DNA from: Sphingomonas sp. HMP6
Lineage (GTDB): Bacteria; Pseudomonadota; Alphaproteobacteria; Sphingomonadales; Sphingomonadaceae
Assembly: GCF_013374095.1 (NCBI RefSeq)
Contig: NZ_AP022672.1
Span: 1,983,501-2,047,500, forward strand
Direction of reading: 5' to 3'
DNA: 64,000 bases
Both the position numbers and the translations under genes were made by a program. Positions 53,908 through 62,480 of the stretch are shown here, piece after piece. The notes beneath the pieces are model-generated. The model worked only from the letters and a program-made list of their open reading frames with translations. It was not told where the DNA came from and searched no databases. Every line of letters begins with the position of its first letter. Position 1 is the stretch's first letter.

Positions 53908-55400
53908 AGCGTTACTCCGCGCTTCCAGATGGCGATTTCGCGTTCGCAATTGCGTTCGGCGGCGGTCGGCGCGCCCGATGCGATATCGCATAATATTGCG
54001 AGCAGATCCTCCGCCACCGCATCGAACCCGCGATCGAGCACCGCGCCCGCATCGAAATCGATCCAGCCGGGTTTGCGCGCGGCGAGGCCGCTGTTCGAGG
54101 CGATCTTGATCGTCGGGACGGGAAAACCGAGCGGGGTGCCGCGCCCGGTGGTGAACAGGATCGCGGTCGCGCCCGCCGCCGCGAGCGCCGTGCAGGATAC
54201 GGCATCGTTGCCTGGTGCCTCCAGCAGCGTCAGCCCGGTGCGCGCCACTTTCCCGCCATACGGGATCACGTCGGACACGGTCGCCCTGCCCGCCTTTTGC
54301 ACCGCGCCGAGCGACTTTTCCTCGAGCGTGGTGATGCCGCCAGCGAGGTTCCCCGGCGACGGATTTTCCGACACCGGCTCGCCGTGGTCGAGGAAATAGC
54401 GTTTGAAATCGTTGACCATTTTTACGGTACGATCGAACACGCCTTCATCCGCCGCGCGGTCCATCAACAGGCGTTCGGCACCGAACATCTCGGGGATTTC
54501 GGTCAGCAGCACCGCGCCGCCGGCATCGACCACGCGCTCGCTCATCCGCCCGACCAGCGGGTTGGCGGTCAGCCCGGACAGCCCGTCCGACCCGCCGCAT
54601 TTCACGCCGAGCACGAGCTTGTCGATGCCGACGGTAGTGCGTTCGCTCCGCGCTTGCGCGACGAGTTCGGCGACCAGCGCCACGCCCTCGTCGATTTCGT
54701 CGCCCGCGAGTTGGGTGGAGAGCGTGCGGATCACGCCGCGCCGCGCTTCGGGAATTTCGGCGAGCAGCGCGGCAATCTGATTCGATTCGCAGCCCAGCCC
54801 GACGATCAGCACGCCGCCGGCATTGGGGTGACAGGCCAACGCCGCCAGAATGCTGCGCGTGCCCGCCAGATCTTCGCCCAATTGCGAGCAGCCGAACGGG
54901 TGCGTGAAGGCATGGACGCCGTCGACCGCGCCCCCATGAGCGGCATCGGCCAGCGCCGCATCCGCCAGCGCGGCGATCCGCGTCGCTGTGCGCGCGACGC
55001 AACCGACCGTCGGCAGGACCCAGATCTCGTTGCGCGTGCCGACCCGGCCGTCGCTGCGGACATAGCCTTGGAAGGTGGCCGTCTCCGCCTCTGTTTGCCG
55101 CAGGACCGGCACCGCCTGCGTGAAGCGATAATCGAGCGTGCCGTCGAGCGCGGTGGCGAGATTGTGGGTGTGGACATGTGCGCCGATCGCGATGTCGGCG
55201 CGCGCGGTGCCGATCGGGAAGCCGAATTTCACCACCGGATCGCGCGCCGCGATGGCGCGGATCGCAACCTTGTGGCCGCTCGGCACGTCGGACAGTGCGG
55301 TTACGACTTGCGCCGCAAAGGTCACGCTTTCGCCCGCCGCGACCGGTTCGACCAGCGTTGCGACGCTATCGTCGGGATGGACCAGCAGGGCTTTGGACAC
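53904..55400 (-). CDS. uxaA: Altronate dehydratase
   Basis: A 498-residue enzyme converting D-altronate to 2-keto-3-deoxygluconate. A short SAF-like N-terminal domain (about 1-90, HVHTHNLATAL) is fused to the UxaA core, where GVHAFTHPFGCSQLGED and GLGCESNQIA hold conserved iron-binding Cys and His, and KCGGSDGLSGLTANPLVG is the family signature. It starts with GTG at 55400. No ribosome site of normal spacing precedes it; the promoter's predicted -10 almost touches the start codon. Regulated by operator B. Confidence 0.93.
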   Translation of the reverse strand: MSKALLVHPDDSVATLVEPVAAGESVTFAAQVVTALSDVPSGHKVAIRAIAARDPVVKFGFPIGTARADIAIGAHVHTHNLATALDGTLDYRFTQAVPVLRQTEAETATFQGYVRSDGRVGTRNEIWVLPTVGCVARTATRIAALADAALADAAHGGAVDGVHAFTHPFGCSQLGEDLAGTRSILAALACHPNAGGVLIVGLGCESNQIAALLAEIPEARRGVIRTLSTQLAGDEIDEGVALVAELVAQARSERTTVGIDKLVLGVKCGGSDGLSGLTANPLVGRMSERVVDAGGAVLLTEIPEMFGAERLLMDRAADEGVFDRTVKMVNDFKRYFLDHGEPVSENPSPGNLAGGITTLEEKSLGAVQKAGRATVSDVIPYGGKVARTGLTLLEAPGNDAVSCTALAAAGATAILFTTGRGTPLGFPVPTIKIASNSGLAARKPGWIDFDAGAVLDRGFDAVAEDLLAILCDIASGAPTAAERNCEREIAIWKRGVTL

Positions 55401-55415
55401 GCGCAGATACTAACC

Positions 55416-55432
55416 TTGGTAACCGGTATCAA
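55416..55432. promoter_or_regulatory. Operator B between uxaA and the LacI-type regulator
   Basis: TTGGTAACCGGTATCAA with ACCGGT at 55422-55427. On the minus strand it reads TTGATACCGGTTACCAA, so the operator covers a -35-like TTGATA (55432-55427) for uxaA, with TATCTG or TAGTAT as the -10. It lies 81 bases before the regulator start and may also give autoregulation. Confidence 0.8.
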
Positions 55433-55512
55433 GCCTTTGCCTCAGGCGTGGGGCCGTTGGCAAGCCGCCGCTGCACTAGCCAAGCCAGCCCCGCCACAGT
55501 TATGCGGAAGAC

Positions 55513-56538
55513 ATGAAGAGCACAGGCCAGCCGACGATCAACGATGTCGCCCGCATCGCGGGCGTATCGAAAAAGACCGTCAGCCGGGTCATCAACCGCT
55601 CGCCGTTGCTCAACGACGACACGCGCCGCCGGGTCGAAGATGTCATCGGGAGTCTGGGCTATATTCCCAACCCGCAAGCGCGCGCGCTGGCGCTCAGGCG
55701 CAATTTCCTGATTGGCCTGGTGCACGACAATCCCAACGCGCAAATGGTGATGAACGTGCAGCAGGGCATCCTGGAAGCGCTGCACGGCACCGAATTCGAA
55801 CTGGTGGTGCGCCCGGTCGATCGCGGATCGGCGACGATGCTGGTCGATCTGCGGCATTTTCTGGAGCGGCAGCGTCTGTTCGGGCTCGTCCTGCTGCCGC
55901 CGATCAGCGAAAATGACACGATCGCCAAGTTGTGCGCCGAAATCGGCTGCCGCTATGTTCGCATGGGCTCCGCCCCGCTCGACGATAACGATCATATGGT
56001 CGCCTCGAACGATCTGGAGGCGGTGCGCGGCGCGACCGAATATCTGATCGCGCAGGGGCACCGCCGGATCGGGCTGATCGCCGGACCGCACGGCTTCCGC
56101 TCGGCGCGCGAACGGCGGCTGGGGTTCGAGGAGGCGCTGTCCAAGGCCGGGATCGCGCTGCCGCGTAGCATGATCGCCGACGGCGATTACACCTTCGAAT
56201 CGGGCCTGACCGCGGCGGAGCGTCTGCTCGACCTGATGCCGCGCCCGACCGCGATCTTCGCCAGCAACGATGAGATGGCGGCGGGCGTAATCCACGCCGC
56301 GCGGCAACGCGGCCTCGAAATTCCGCACGATTTGTCGATCGTCGGGTTCGACGATACGCCGGTCGCGGCACACGTCTGGCCACCGCTCACCACGGTGCGC
56401 TGGCCGATCGCGTCGATGGCACGCTCCGCCGCGCTGAAATTGACGGCGGGGCTGGACGGGGAGGCCCTGGTCGAGGAACCATCGCTGTTCCTGTCCACGT
56501 TGATTCGGCGTGGATCGGTGTCGCCGCCATCGCATTAA
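55513..56538 (+). CDS. LacI-family transcriptional regulator (UxuR/KdgR-like)
   Basis: A 341-residue repressor. The helix-turn-helix is at residues 8-30 (TINDVARIAGVSKKTVSRVI) followed by the hinge helix (PNPQARALA). The periplasmic-binding-like effector domain runs from about residue 65 to the end, with GLIAGPHGFRSARERRLGF and PTAIFASNDEMAAGV. Its position between the uxaA and uxaC operons and the repeated ACCGGT operators suggest it binds them and is released by a hexuronate intermediate such as 2-keto-3-deoxygluconate or fructuronate. Effector and binding are inferred. Confidence 0.9.
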   Translation: MKSTGQPTINDVARIAGVSKKTVSRVINRSPLLNDDTRRRVEDVIGSLGYIPNPQARALALRRNFLIGLVHDNPNAQMVMNVQQGILEALHGTEFELVVRPVDRGSATMLVDLRHFLERQRLFGLVLLPPISENDTIAKLCAEIGCRYVRMGSAPLDDNDHMVASNDLEAVRGATEYLIAQGHRRIGLIAGPHGFRSARERRLGFEEALSKAGIALPRSMIADGDYTFESGLTAAERLLDLMPRPTAIFASNDEMAAGVIHAARQRGLEIPHDLSIVGFDDTPVAAHVWPPLTTVRWPIASMARSAALKLTAGLDGEALVEEPSLFLSTLIRRGSVSPPSH

Positions 56539-56555
56539 GGCGCTTGCGAGGGCGT

Positions 56556-56583
56556 CTGACACCGGTTACCAGCACGCCATAAC
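56556..56583 (+). promoter_or_regulatory. uxaC promoter with operator C
   Basis: -35-like CTGACA (56556-56561) overlaps the operator TGACACCGGTTACCA (56557-56571); a -10-like CATAAC follows at 56578-56583 with a 16-base spacer. A repressor on the operator would block RNA polymerase. It drives the gene starting at 56608. Confidence 0.7.
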
Positions 56584-56607
56584 AAGAAGATGGCAGGGAG
56601 GATTAGT

Positions 56608-58050
56608 ATGGCACGACCGCTCGAACTGCACCCCGACCGCCTGTTCCCAGCGGATCCGGCAACGCGCGCCATCGCGCGCACGCTGTACGCCGAGATCGCC
56701 GACCTGCCGATCGTCAGCCCGCACGGTCATACCGATGCCGGGTGGTTCGCCGACAATGCGGCGTGGACCGATGCGACCAGCCTGTTGCTCGCGCCAGACC
56801 ACTATATTTATCGCATGTTGCACAGTCAGGGCATCGCGCTCGACGCGCTGGCGATCCCGCGGCGCAGCGGCACCCCCGCGACCGATCCGCGCGCGGCGTG
56901 GGCGGTGTTCGCGCAGAATTATCACCTGTTCCGCGGCACGCCGTCGCGATTGTGGTTCGACCATGTCTTTGCCGAGGTGTTCGGGTTCGACGTGGCGCTG
57001 GAGGCCGGTACCGCCGACCTGTATTTCGACACGATCGCCGAAAAGCTCGCCACCCCGGCGTTCCGCCCGCGCGCTTTGTTCGATCGCTTCAAGATCGACT
57101 TCCTTGCCACCACCGAAGGCGCGCAGGACGATCTCGGCGCGCATCAGCGCGTGCGCGCCTCGGGCTGGGGCGGGCGCGTCGTCACCACCTATCGTCCCGA
57201 TGGCGTGATCGACGTCGAGCATGAGCAGTTCGCCGGGGCGATGGCGCGCTTTGCCGAGCTGACCGGGGAGGATGCCTATAGCTGGAAGGGCTATCTCGCC
57301 GCGCACCGCAAGCGCCGCGCCGATTTCCGCCGCTGTGGCGCGACCGCGACCGACCACGGCCACCCGACCGCGCAGACCGCCAACCTCTCAGCGCCCGAGG
57401 CCGAGGCGCTGTTCGCGAAGATCGTCGGCGGCAGCTGGACCCCGGCCGATGCCGAGCTGTTCCGCGCGCAGATGCTGACCGAGATGGCGGGCATGTCGAT
57501 CGAAGACGGGATGGTGATGCAAATCCACCCCGGTGCCTTCCGCAATCATAATGCCGCGTTGTTCGCCAGCCACGGGCGCGACAAGGGTGCCGACCTGCCG
57601 GTGCGCATCGAATACGTCCATGCGCTGAAGCCGCTGCTCGACCGGTTCGGCAGTTCGACCGAGCTTTCGATCATCCTCTTCACGCTCGACAAGAGCGTGT
57701 ACGCGCGCGAACTGGCACCGCTCGCCGGCCATTATCCGTGCCTGAAGCTTGGCCCGAGCTGGTGGTTCCATGACAGTCCCGAGGGGATGCGCCGCTTCCG
57801 CGAGATGACGACCGAGACGGCTGGATTCTACAACACCGTTGGCTTCAACGACGATACGCGCGCGTTCCTGTCGATCCCGGCGCGGCATGACGTCGCGCGG
57901 CGCGTCGATTGCGGTTTCCTCGCGCGGCTGGTGGCCGAACACCGCATTGCCGATTGGGAAGCCGCCGAGCTGGCGCATGAGCTGACCAGCGGGCTGGTGC
58001 GGCGCGCCTACAAGATCGATTCCCCTGCAATCGCTGCCCAGGCAGCCTGA
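56608..58050 (+). CDS. uxaC: Glucuronate/galacturonate isomerase
   Basis: A 480-residue member of the metal-dependent amidohydrolase-like uronate isomerases. [18 protein letters not shown] near the N-terminus holds the HxH metal motif. [12 protein letters not shown] and [14 protein letters not shown] are conserved, and [17 protein letters not shown] closes the active site. It converts D-glucuronate to fructuronate or D-galacturonate to tagaturonate. GGGAGG seven bases before 56608 fixes the start. It is the first gene of the plus-strand uronate operon. Confidence 0.95.
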   Translation: MARPLELHPDRLFPADPATRAIARTLYAEIADLPIVSPHGHTDAGWFADNAAWTDATSLLLAPDHYIYRMLHSQGIALDALAIPRRSGTPATDPRAAWAVFAQNYHLFRGTPSRLWFDHVFAEVFGFDVALEAGTADLYFDTIAEKLATPAFRPRALFDRFKIDFLATTEGAQDDLGAHQRVRASGWGGRVVTTYRPDGVIDVEHEQFAGAMARFAELTGEDAYSWKGYLAAHRKRRADFRRCGATATDHGHPTAQTANLSAPEAEALFAKIVGGSWTPADAELFRAQMLTEMAGMSIEDGMVMQIHPGAFRNHNAALFASHGRDKGADLPVRIEYVHALKPLLDRFGSSTELSIILFTLDKSVYARELAPLAGHYPCLKLGPSWWFHDSPEGMRRFREMTTETAGFYNTVGFNDDTRAFLSIPARHDVARRVDCGFLARLVAEHRIADWEAAELAHELTSGLVRRAYKIDSPAIAAQAA

Positions 58051-58066
58051 CCCGGAGCCTCCCCCC

Positions 58067-58909
58067 ATGTTCGACCGTACCTATTACGCCACGCATCCCG
58101 ACATGATGGAGTGCGTCTCCAATGACGAACTCCGCGACCGCTATCTGATCCAGGACCTGTTCCGCGCGGGCGAATGCGTGCTGAATTACACCCACGCCGA
58201 TCGCTTCGTGATCGGTGGCGTGGCGGTGGCGGGCGGTGCGGTGAAGCTGCCCGACCAGACCGAGCCAGCCTCGGCGGCGGGCCACCCCTTCCTTGAGCGG
58301 CGCGAACTGGCGGTGGTCAATGTCGGCAATGTGGACGGCACCGTCACCGTCGACGGCGAGGTCTTCACGCTGGGCAACAAGGATTGCCTGTATGTCACGA
58401 TGGGCGCGAAGGACGTGCAGTTCGCAGGCGACGGCGCGCGTTTCTATCTGGCGTCGTGCCCGGCGCATAAGGCGTTCACCACGCGCATGATTTCGGTCGC
58501 CGATGCAACGGCGCTGGAGCGCGGGACGCTCGCCGAGTCGAACGAGCGGACGATCTATCAGATGGTCATCCCCGGCATTTGCGACAGCGCGCAATTGGTG
58601 ATGGGCCTGACCGTGCTGAAGCCCGGTTCGGTGTGGAACACGATGCCGCCGCACATTCACGAGCGCCGCAGCGAAATCTATTTCTACTTCGAGCTCGACG
58701 ATCTCGAGAAGGACCGCGTGTTCCATTACATGGGCGAAGGCGAAGCGACCCGCCACATCGTGATGGCGAACGAGGAAGCCGTGATTTCGCCGCCGTGGTC
58801 GATCCACATGGGGTCTGGCACCAAGGCCTATGCCTTCATCTGGGCGATGGCGGGCGAGAATCAGGATTATACCGACATGAGCGTGCTGGATATCTGCCAG
58901 CTGGCGTGA
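58067..58909 (+). CDS. kduI: 5-keto-4-deoxyuronate isomerase
   Basis: A 280-residue cupin isomerase that turns 5-keto-4-deoxyuronate, the product of unsaturated uronate from lyases, into 2,5-diketo-3-deoxygluconate. The metal ligands are in [18 protein letters not shown] (two His and a Glu) and a later His in WSIHMGSG. KduI ties this operon to polysaccharide-lyase products (pectin or alginate-like), not just free hexuronates. It starts 16 bases after uxaC. Confidence 0.95.
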   Translation: MFDRTYYATHPDMMECVSNDELRDRYLIQDLFRAGECVLNYTHADRFVIGGVAVAGGAVKLPDQTEPASAAGHPFLERRELAVVNVGNVDGTVTVDGEVFTLGNKDCLYVTMGAKDVQFAGDGARFYLASCPAHKAFTTRMISVADATALERGTLAESNERTIYQMVIPGICDSAQLVMGLTVLKPGSVWNTMPPHIHERRSEIYFYFELDDLEKDRVFHYMGEGEATRHIVMANEEAVISPPWSIHMGSGTKAYAFIWAMAGENQDYTDMSVLDICQLA

Positions 58910-58916
58910 GTGTCTT

Positions 58917-59055
58917 CCCCTCCCGCGTGCGGGAGGACTCTAAATCTCCCTGCCCGCTTGCGGGAGGGGTCGGGGGAGGGCCTGTCGGTCGGCGGTGCCG
59001 CGCCGATACGACAGCCCCTCCCCCAGCCCCTCCCGCAGGCGGGAGGGGAGCAAGA
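58917..59055. repeat. GC-rich nested palindromes between kduI and kduD
   Basis: CCTCCCGCGTGCGGGAGG forms one hairpin near 58919-58936. A larger inverted pair joins CCCGCTTGCGGGAGGGG (58952 onward) with CCCCTCCCGCAGGCGGGAGG (59028-59047). It resembles the dispersed GC-rich palindromes of sphingomonads. It could stabilize the kduI end of the message or attenuate downstream expression. Confidence 0.8.
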
Positions 59056-59066
59056 AGGACAAGATC

Positions 59067-59822
59067 ATGACCTCTCCCTTCGATCTCTCCGGCAAGGTCG
59101 CCGTGGTCACCGGTGCCAATACCGGCATCGGGCAGGCCATCGCCGTAGCCCTTGCTGCGGCGGGTGCCGACGTCGCCTGCGTCGGCCGCACCCCCGCCGA
59201 GGACACCGTCCAGCAGATCCGGGCGCTCGGCCGCCGTGCGGAGATCATCTCGGCCGATCTCTCCACGATCGAGCCTGTGCAAAGAGTCGTGGATGAAACC
59301 GTGGAAAAGCTCGGCGGGCTCGACATTCTGGTCAACAATGCCGGCATCATCCGCCGCGCCGACGCGGTCGATTTCACCGAGGAAGATTGGGACGCGGTGA
59401 TCGACACCAATCTCAAATCGGTGTTCTTCCTGTGCCAGGCGGCGGGCAAGCACATGATCGCAAATGGCGGCGGGAAAATCGTCAACATCGCCTCGATGCT
59501 GACCTTCCAGGGCGGCATCCGCGTGCCGAGCTATACCGCATCGAAGAGCGGGATTGGCGGGTTGACCAAGCTGCTCGCAAACGAATGGGCGAAGCACGGC
59601 ATCAACGTCAACGCGATCGCGCCGGGCTATATCGCGACCAACAACACGACCGCGCTGCAAGCCGATCCGGTGCGCAACGCCGCGATCCTCGACCGGATTC
59701 CGGCGGGGAAATGGGGTGATGCCAGCGATTTGGGGGGTGCTGCGGTGTTCCTGTCGAGCAGCGCGGCGGATTACGTGCAGGGGCATATCCTGGCGGTCGA
59801 TGGCGGATGGCTGGCGCGGTGA
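59067..59822 (+). CDS. kduD: 2-deoxy-D-gluconate 3-dehydrogenase
   Basis: A 251-residue short-chain dehydrogenase. The cofactor loop is TGANTGIG, NNAGIIRR follows, and the catalytic Tyr and Lys are in YTASKSG. It reduces 2,5-diketo-3-deoxygluconate to 2-keto-3-deoxygluconate, after KduI. AAGGA eight bases upstream supports the ATG at 59067. It is separated from kduI by the palindromic repeat. Confidence 0.93.
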   Translation: MTSPFDLSGKVAVVTGANTGIGQAIAVALAAAGADVACVGRTPAEDTVQQIRALGRRAEIISADLSTIEPVQRVVDETVEKLGGLDILVNNAGIIRRADAVDFTEEDWDAVIDTNLKSVFFLCQAAGKHMIANGGGKIVNIASMLTFQGGIRVPSYTASKSGIGGLTKLLANEWAKHGINVNAIAPGYIATNNTTALQADPVRNAAILDRIPAGKWGDASDLGGAAVFLSSSAADYVQGHILAVDGGWLAR

Positions 59823-59835
59823 TCGCCACCGTGGC

Positions 59836-59920
59836 GTCACCCCGGGCTTGTCCCGAGGTTCACGGTGCGGCAGGCGCGGCGTTCGTGGCGCGGTGGACCC
59901 CGGCACAGGGCCGGGGTGAC
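59836..59920. repeat. Intergenic imperfect palindrome between kduD and kdgK
   Basis: GTCACCCCGGGCTTGTCCCG (59836-59855) pairs imperfectly with CGGCACAGGGCCGGGGTGAC (59901-59920). A different sequence class from the repeats at 23077 and 58917. It lies between two genes of the same operon. Confidence 0.75.
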
Positions 59921-59936
59921 GAAGGGGCCTGATTGT

Positions 59937-60941
59937 ATGAAATTCCTCGCATTCGGTGAAATCATGCTGCGGCTCTCGCCCCCCGGGCGCGAATTGCTGA
60001 TGCAGACGCCGAAGTTCGACGTGTGGGTGGCAGGAGCCGAGGCGAATGTCGCGGTGGCGCTTGCCAAGCTCGGGCATGATGTGGGGATTGCCAGCGCCCT
60101 GCCCGACAATGATCTGGGACGTGCTGCGCTGACCAATGTGCGCGGTGCGGGCGTCGATACCAGCGGCATCCAGTTTCGCGGCGAGCGGATGGGGCTGTAT
60201 TTCGTGACCTCGGGCGCCGGAATGCGCGCGACCGAGGTGATTTACGACCGCGCCTATTCCTCCTTCGCCGAAACGCCGACCGAGGCGTGGGATTGGGACA
60301 CGCTGCTGGCCCGGGTCGATCGCCTGCACTTGTCAGGCATCACCCCGGCGCTCGGGCCGGTGCCCGCCGCCACCGCCATTGCGGCGGCCGAAGCGGCGGC
60401 GGCGCGCGGTGTGGCGATTTCGTTCGATGGCAATTGGCGCGGGAAATTGTGGGAACGCTGGGACAGCGATCCGCGCGGCATCCTGACGCAGCTCGTCGCG
60501 CAGGCCGATCTGCTGTTCGGCAACCACCGCGACATTGCGCTGCTGCTCGGCCGCGACTTTTCCAGCGATGGCGAGGAACGCCGTCGTGAGGCAACCGAAG
60601 CGGCGTTCGCAGCCTTCCCCAAACTGCAGACGATCGCGTCGACCGCGCGGCATGTCGAGCATGTCGATCTACACCGCCTGTCGGCGCGGATCGACACGCG
60701 CAGCGACCATGCGCAGACCGAGGAAGTCGTGCTCGCCGGGATCGTCGACCGGATCGGCGGGGGCGATGCCTTTGCCGCGGGCGTGCTGCACGCGCTGCGC
60801 TCGGGCGGCGACAGCGCAGAGGCGGTGCGTACCGGCCTCGCGCTTGCAGCGCTGAAACATTCGCTGCCCGGCGATGCGAGCCTGTTCCGCCAGGCCGACA
60901 TCGATGCCTATCTGGCCGGCGGACTCGATGTCCGGCGGTGA
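59937..60941 (+). CDS. kdgK: 2-keto-3-deoxygluconate kinase
   Basis: A 334-residue PfkB-family kinase. MKFLAFGEIMLRLSPP and GGAEANVAVALAKLG-like AGAEANVAVALAKLGHDV bind sugar, and RIGGGDAFAAGVLHAL carries the catalytic Asp and the ATP anion hole. It phosphorylates KDG to KDPG, which enters the Entner-Doudoroff aldolase step (the aldolase is not in this window). Last intact enzyme gene of the plus-strand operon; its last 14 bases overlap the esterase remnant's start (60928). Confidence 0.93.
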   Translation: MKFLAFGEIMLRLSPPGRELLMQTPKFDVWVAGAEANVAVALAKLGHDVGIASALPDNDLGRAALTNVRGAGVDTSGIQFRGERMGLYFVTSGAGMRATEVIYDRAYSSFAETPTEAWDWDTLLARVDRLHLSGITPALGPVPAATAIAAAEAAAARGVAISFDGNWRGKLWERWDSDPRGILTQLVAQADLLFGNHRDIALLLGRDFSSDGEERRREATEAAFAAFPKLQTIASTARHVEHVDLHRLSARIDTRSDHAQTEEVVLAGIVDRIGGGDAFAAGVLHALRSGGDSAEAVRTGLALAALKHSLPGDASLFRQADIDAYLAGGLDVRR

Positions 60942-62261
60942 TCTTACCCGCCGCGCGCTGATCGGCAGCAGCGCAGCGCTGCTGCTCGCGGGGCGCGCGG
61001 GCGCGGTCGCGCCACCGTGGATTACGGCGCCCTCGGGCCTGTTCGTCAACACGGTCGAGGACGGCGTGTTTACGTTTCGCGGCATTCGCTATGGCACGGC
61101 CGAGCGCTTTCGTGCGCCGCTGGCCTATGCCACGCCCGGCCAAGTCCGGCAGGCGACCGCATTCGGGCCGGTCGCGCCGCAAGCGGGCAGCAGCTACGGT
61201 CCGCAGTCCGAGGACTGTCTCTACCTCAACGTCTGGACCACCAATCCCGACACCACGGCCAAGCTGCCCGTGATGGTTTACATTCACGGCGGCGCCTATT
61301 CAGGCGGCAGCTCGACCGATCCGGCGGCGGCGCGAAGATCGCGACGATGCTGGGAATGCCCGCCGCCAAGGGGTTATTCCACCGCGCCGCGACGATGAGC
61401 GGGCAGCAAGTGACCGCCTCCGGTCCGCTCAACGCGACCGCGCGCACCCGCGCCTATCTGGCGAAGCTGGGCGTTAGCGAAAGCGACCTCGCGCCGCTGC
61501 TGACGATGCCGCAGGAGAGACTTGTCGCAGCGCTTGATGCGAGCGATCCGATCCTCGGCGGCGGGGTCTATTTCGGGCCGGTGCTCGACATGACATGGCT
61601 GACGCGGCACCCGTTCTGGCCCGACGCCAACCCGCAAGGCGTGTCGGTTCCGCTGATCCTCGGCAATACGCACGACGAGACGCGCGGCTTCCTCTCGCCG
61701 GATTCGGACAAGGTGAAGGGGCTGACGTGGGACAATCTTGCTGCGCGGATCGCCCCTGAACTGCGGATCGACATTCTGCCGGAATGGGTGGTGGCGCAGT
61801 ATCGTGCGCACTTCCCGACGTGGTCCCCGACAGAAATCTTTTACGCCGCGACGACGGCGGGGCGGAGCTGGCGCGGACAAGTGATCGAAGCCGAGACGCG
61901 CGCGCGGGCCGGGGCGCCCGCCTGGGTCTATCAAGTCGATTTCAGCTCCCGCACCGATCCGCGCCGCGGCGCTTTCCATACGATCGACATTCCGCTGGTG
62001 TTCGGCACGCTCGGCGCGCGTGGGTCGCAGACCGGCACAGGGGCGGACGCGCGCGCGGCGAGCAGCGCGATGCAAGACAGCTTCGTCGCCTTCGCCAAGA
62101 CCGGCGATCCCAATCATCGCGGGCGGAACCTGTGGCCGCGCTACGACCTGACGCGGCGAACGACGATGATCTTCGATACCGTCACGCGACCGGAGGACGA
62201 TCCGCGCCGCTGGCAGCGTGAGCTGTTCGCGCGCGTTCCCTACATACAGCCCGGAACATAA
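60928..62261 (+). pseudogene. Type-B carboxylesterase with internal deletion
   Basis: The 5' part (frame of ATG 60928) has a Tat-like leader (LTRRALIGSSAALLLAG), then FRGIRYG, SEDCLYLNVW and IHGGAYSGGS of type-B carboxylesterases. At about 61323-61331 the sequence jumps, in another frame, to GGAKIATMLGMPAAKGLFHR, which normally lies just after the nucleophile GxSxG. About 80-100 residues with the catalytic Ser are missing. The second part runs to 62261 with GFLSPDSDKVKGL and AFHTIDIPLVFG. Joining at GGCGGCGGCG suggests a repeat-mediated deletion. In an intact relative it could deacetylate or de-esterify pectin-like substrates. Confidence 0.88.
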
Positions 62262-62277
62262 AGCATAAAATTCAGCG

Positions 62278-62293
62278 TTGACACCGGTTACCA
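62278..62293 (+). promoter_or_regulatory. Receptor promoter with operator D
   Basis: A consensus -35 TTGACA (62278-62283) overlaps the operator TGACACCGGTTACCA (62279-62293, core 62283-62288). A convincing -10 was not seen (CAATCA at 17 bases is weak). The first of two sites before the TonB-dependent receptor. Confidence 0.65.
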
Positions 62294-62425
62294 AAGACGA
62301 CAATCAGGGCATCCGACGAGCCGCCATAAGAGCGGCCGTTACGCAGGAGAGGAGTGAAACGCGGTTCGAGCGCGCATTATCTTCCCTTCTGCACGCTGTC
62401 GCGCAGCCCTGATGGGCTTGACGCG

Positions 62426-62441
62426 GCCACCGGTGTCAATT
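62426..62441 (+). promoter_or_regulatory. Operator E in the receptor leader
   Basis: GCCACCGGTGTCAATT with core ACCGGT at 62429-62434; on the minus strand TTGACACCGGTGGC. It is 146 bases from the core of operator D and 47 bases before the receptor ATG, a layout compatible with looping or a transcription roadblock. Confidence 0.6.
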
Positions 62442-62480
62442 CGCGTCGCGATTGCCGACGACGCGTAAAGGGGATGAAAG

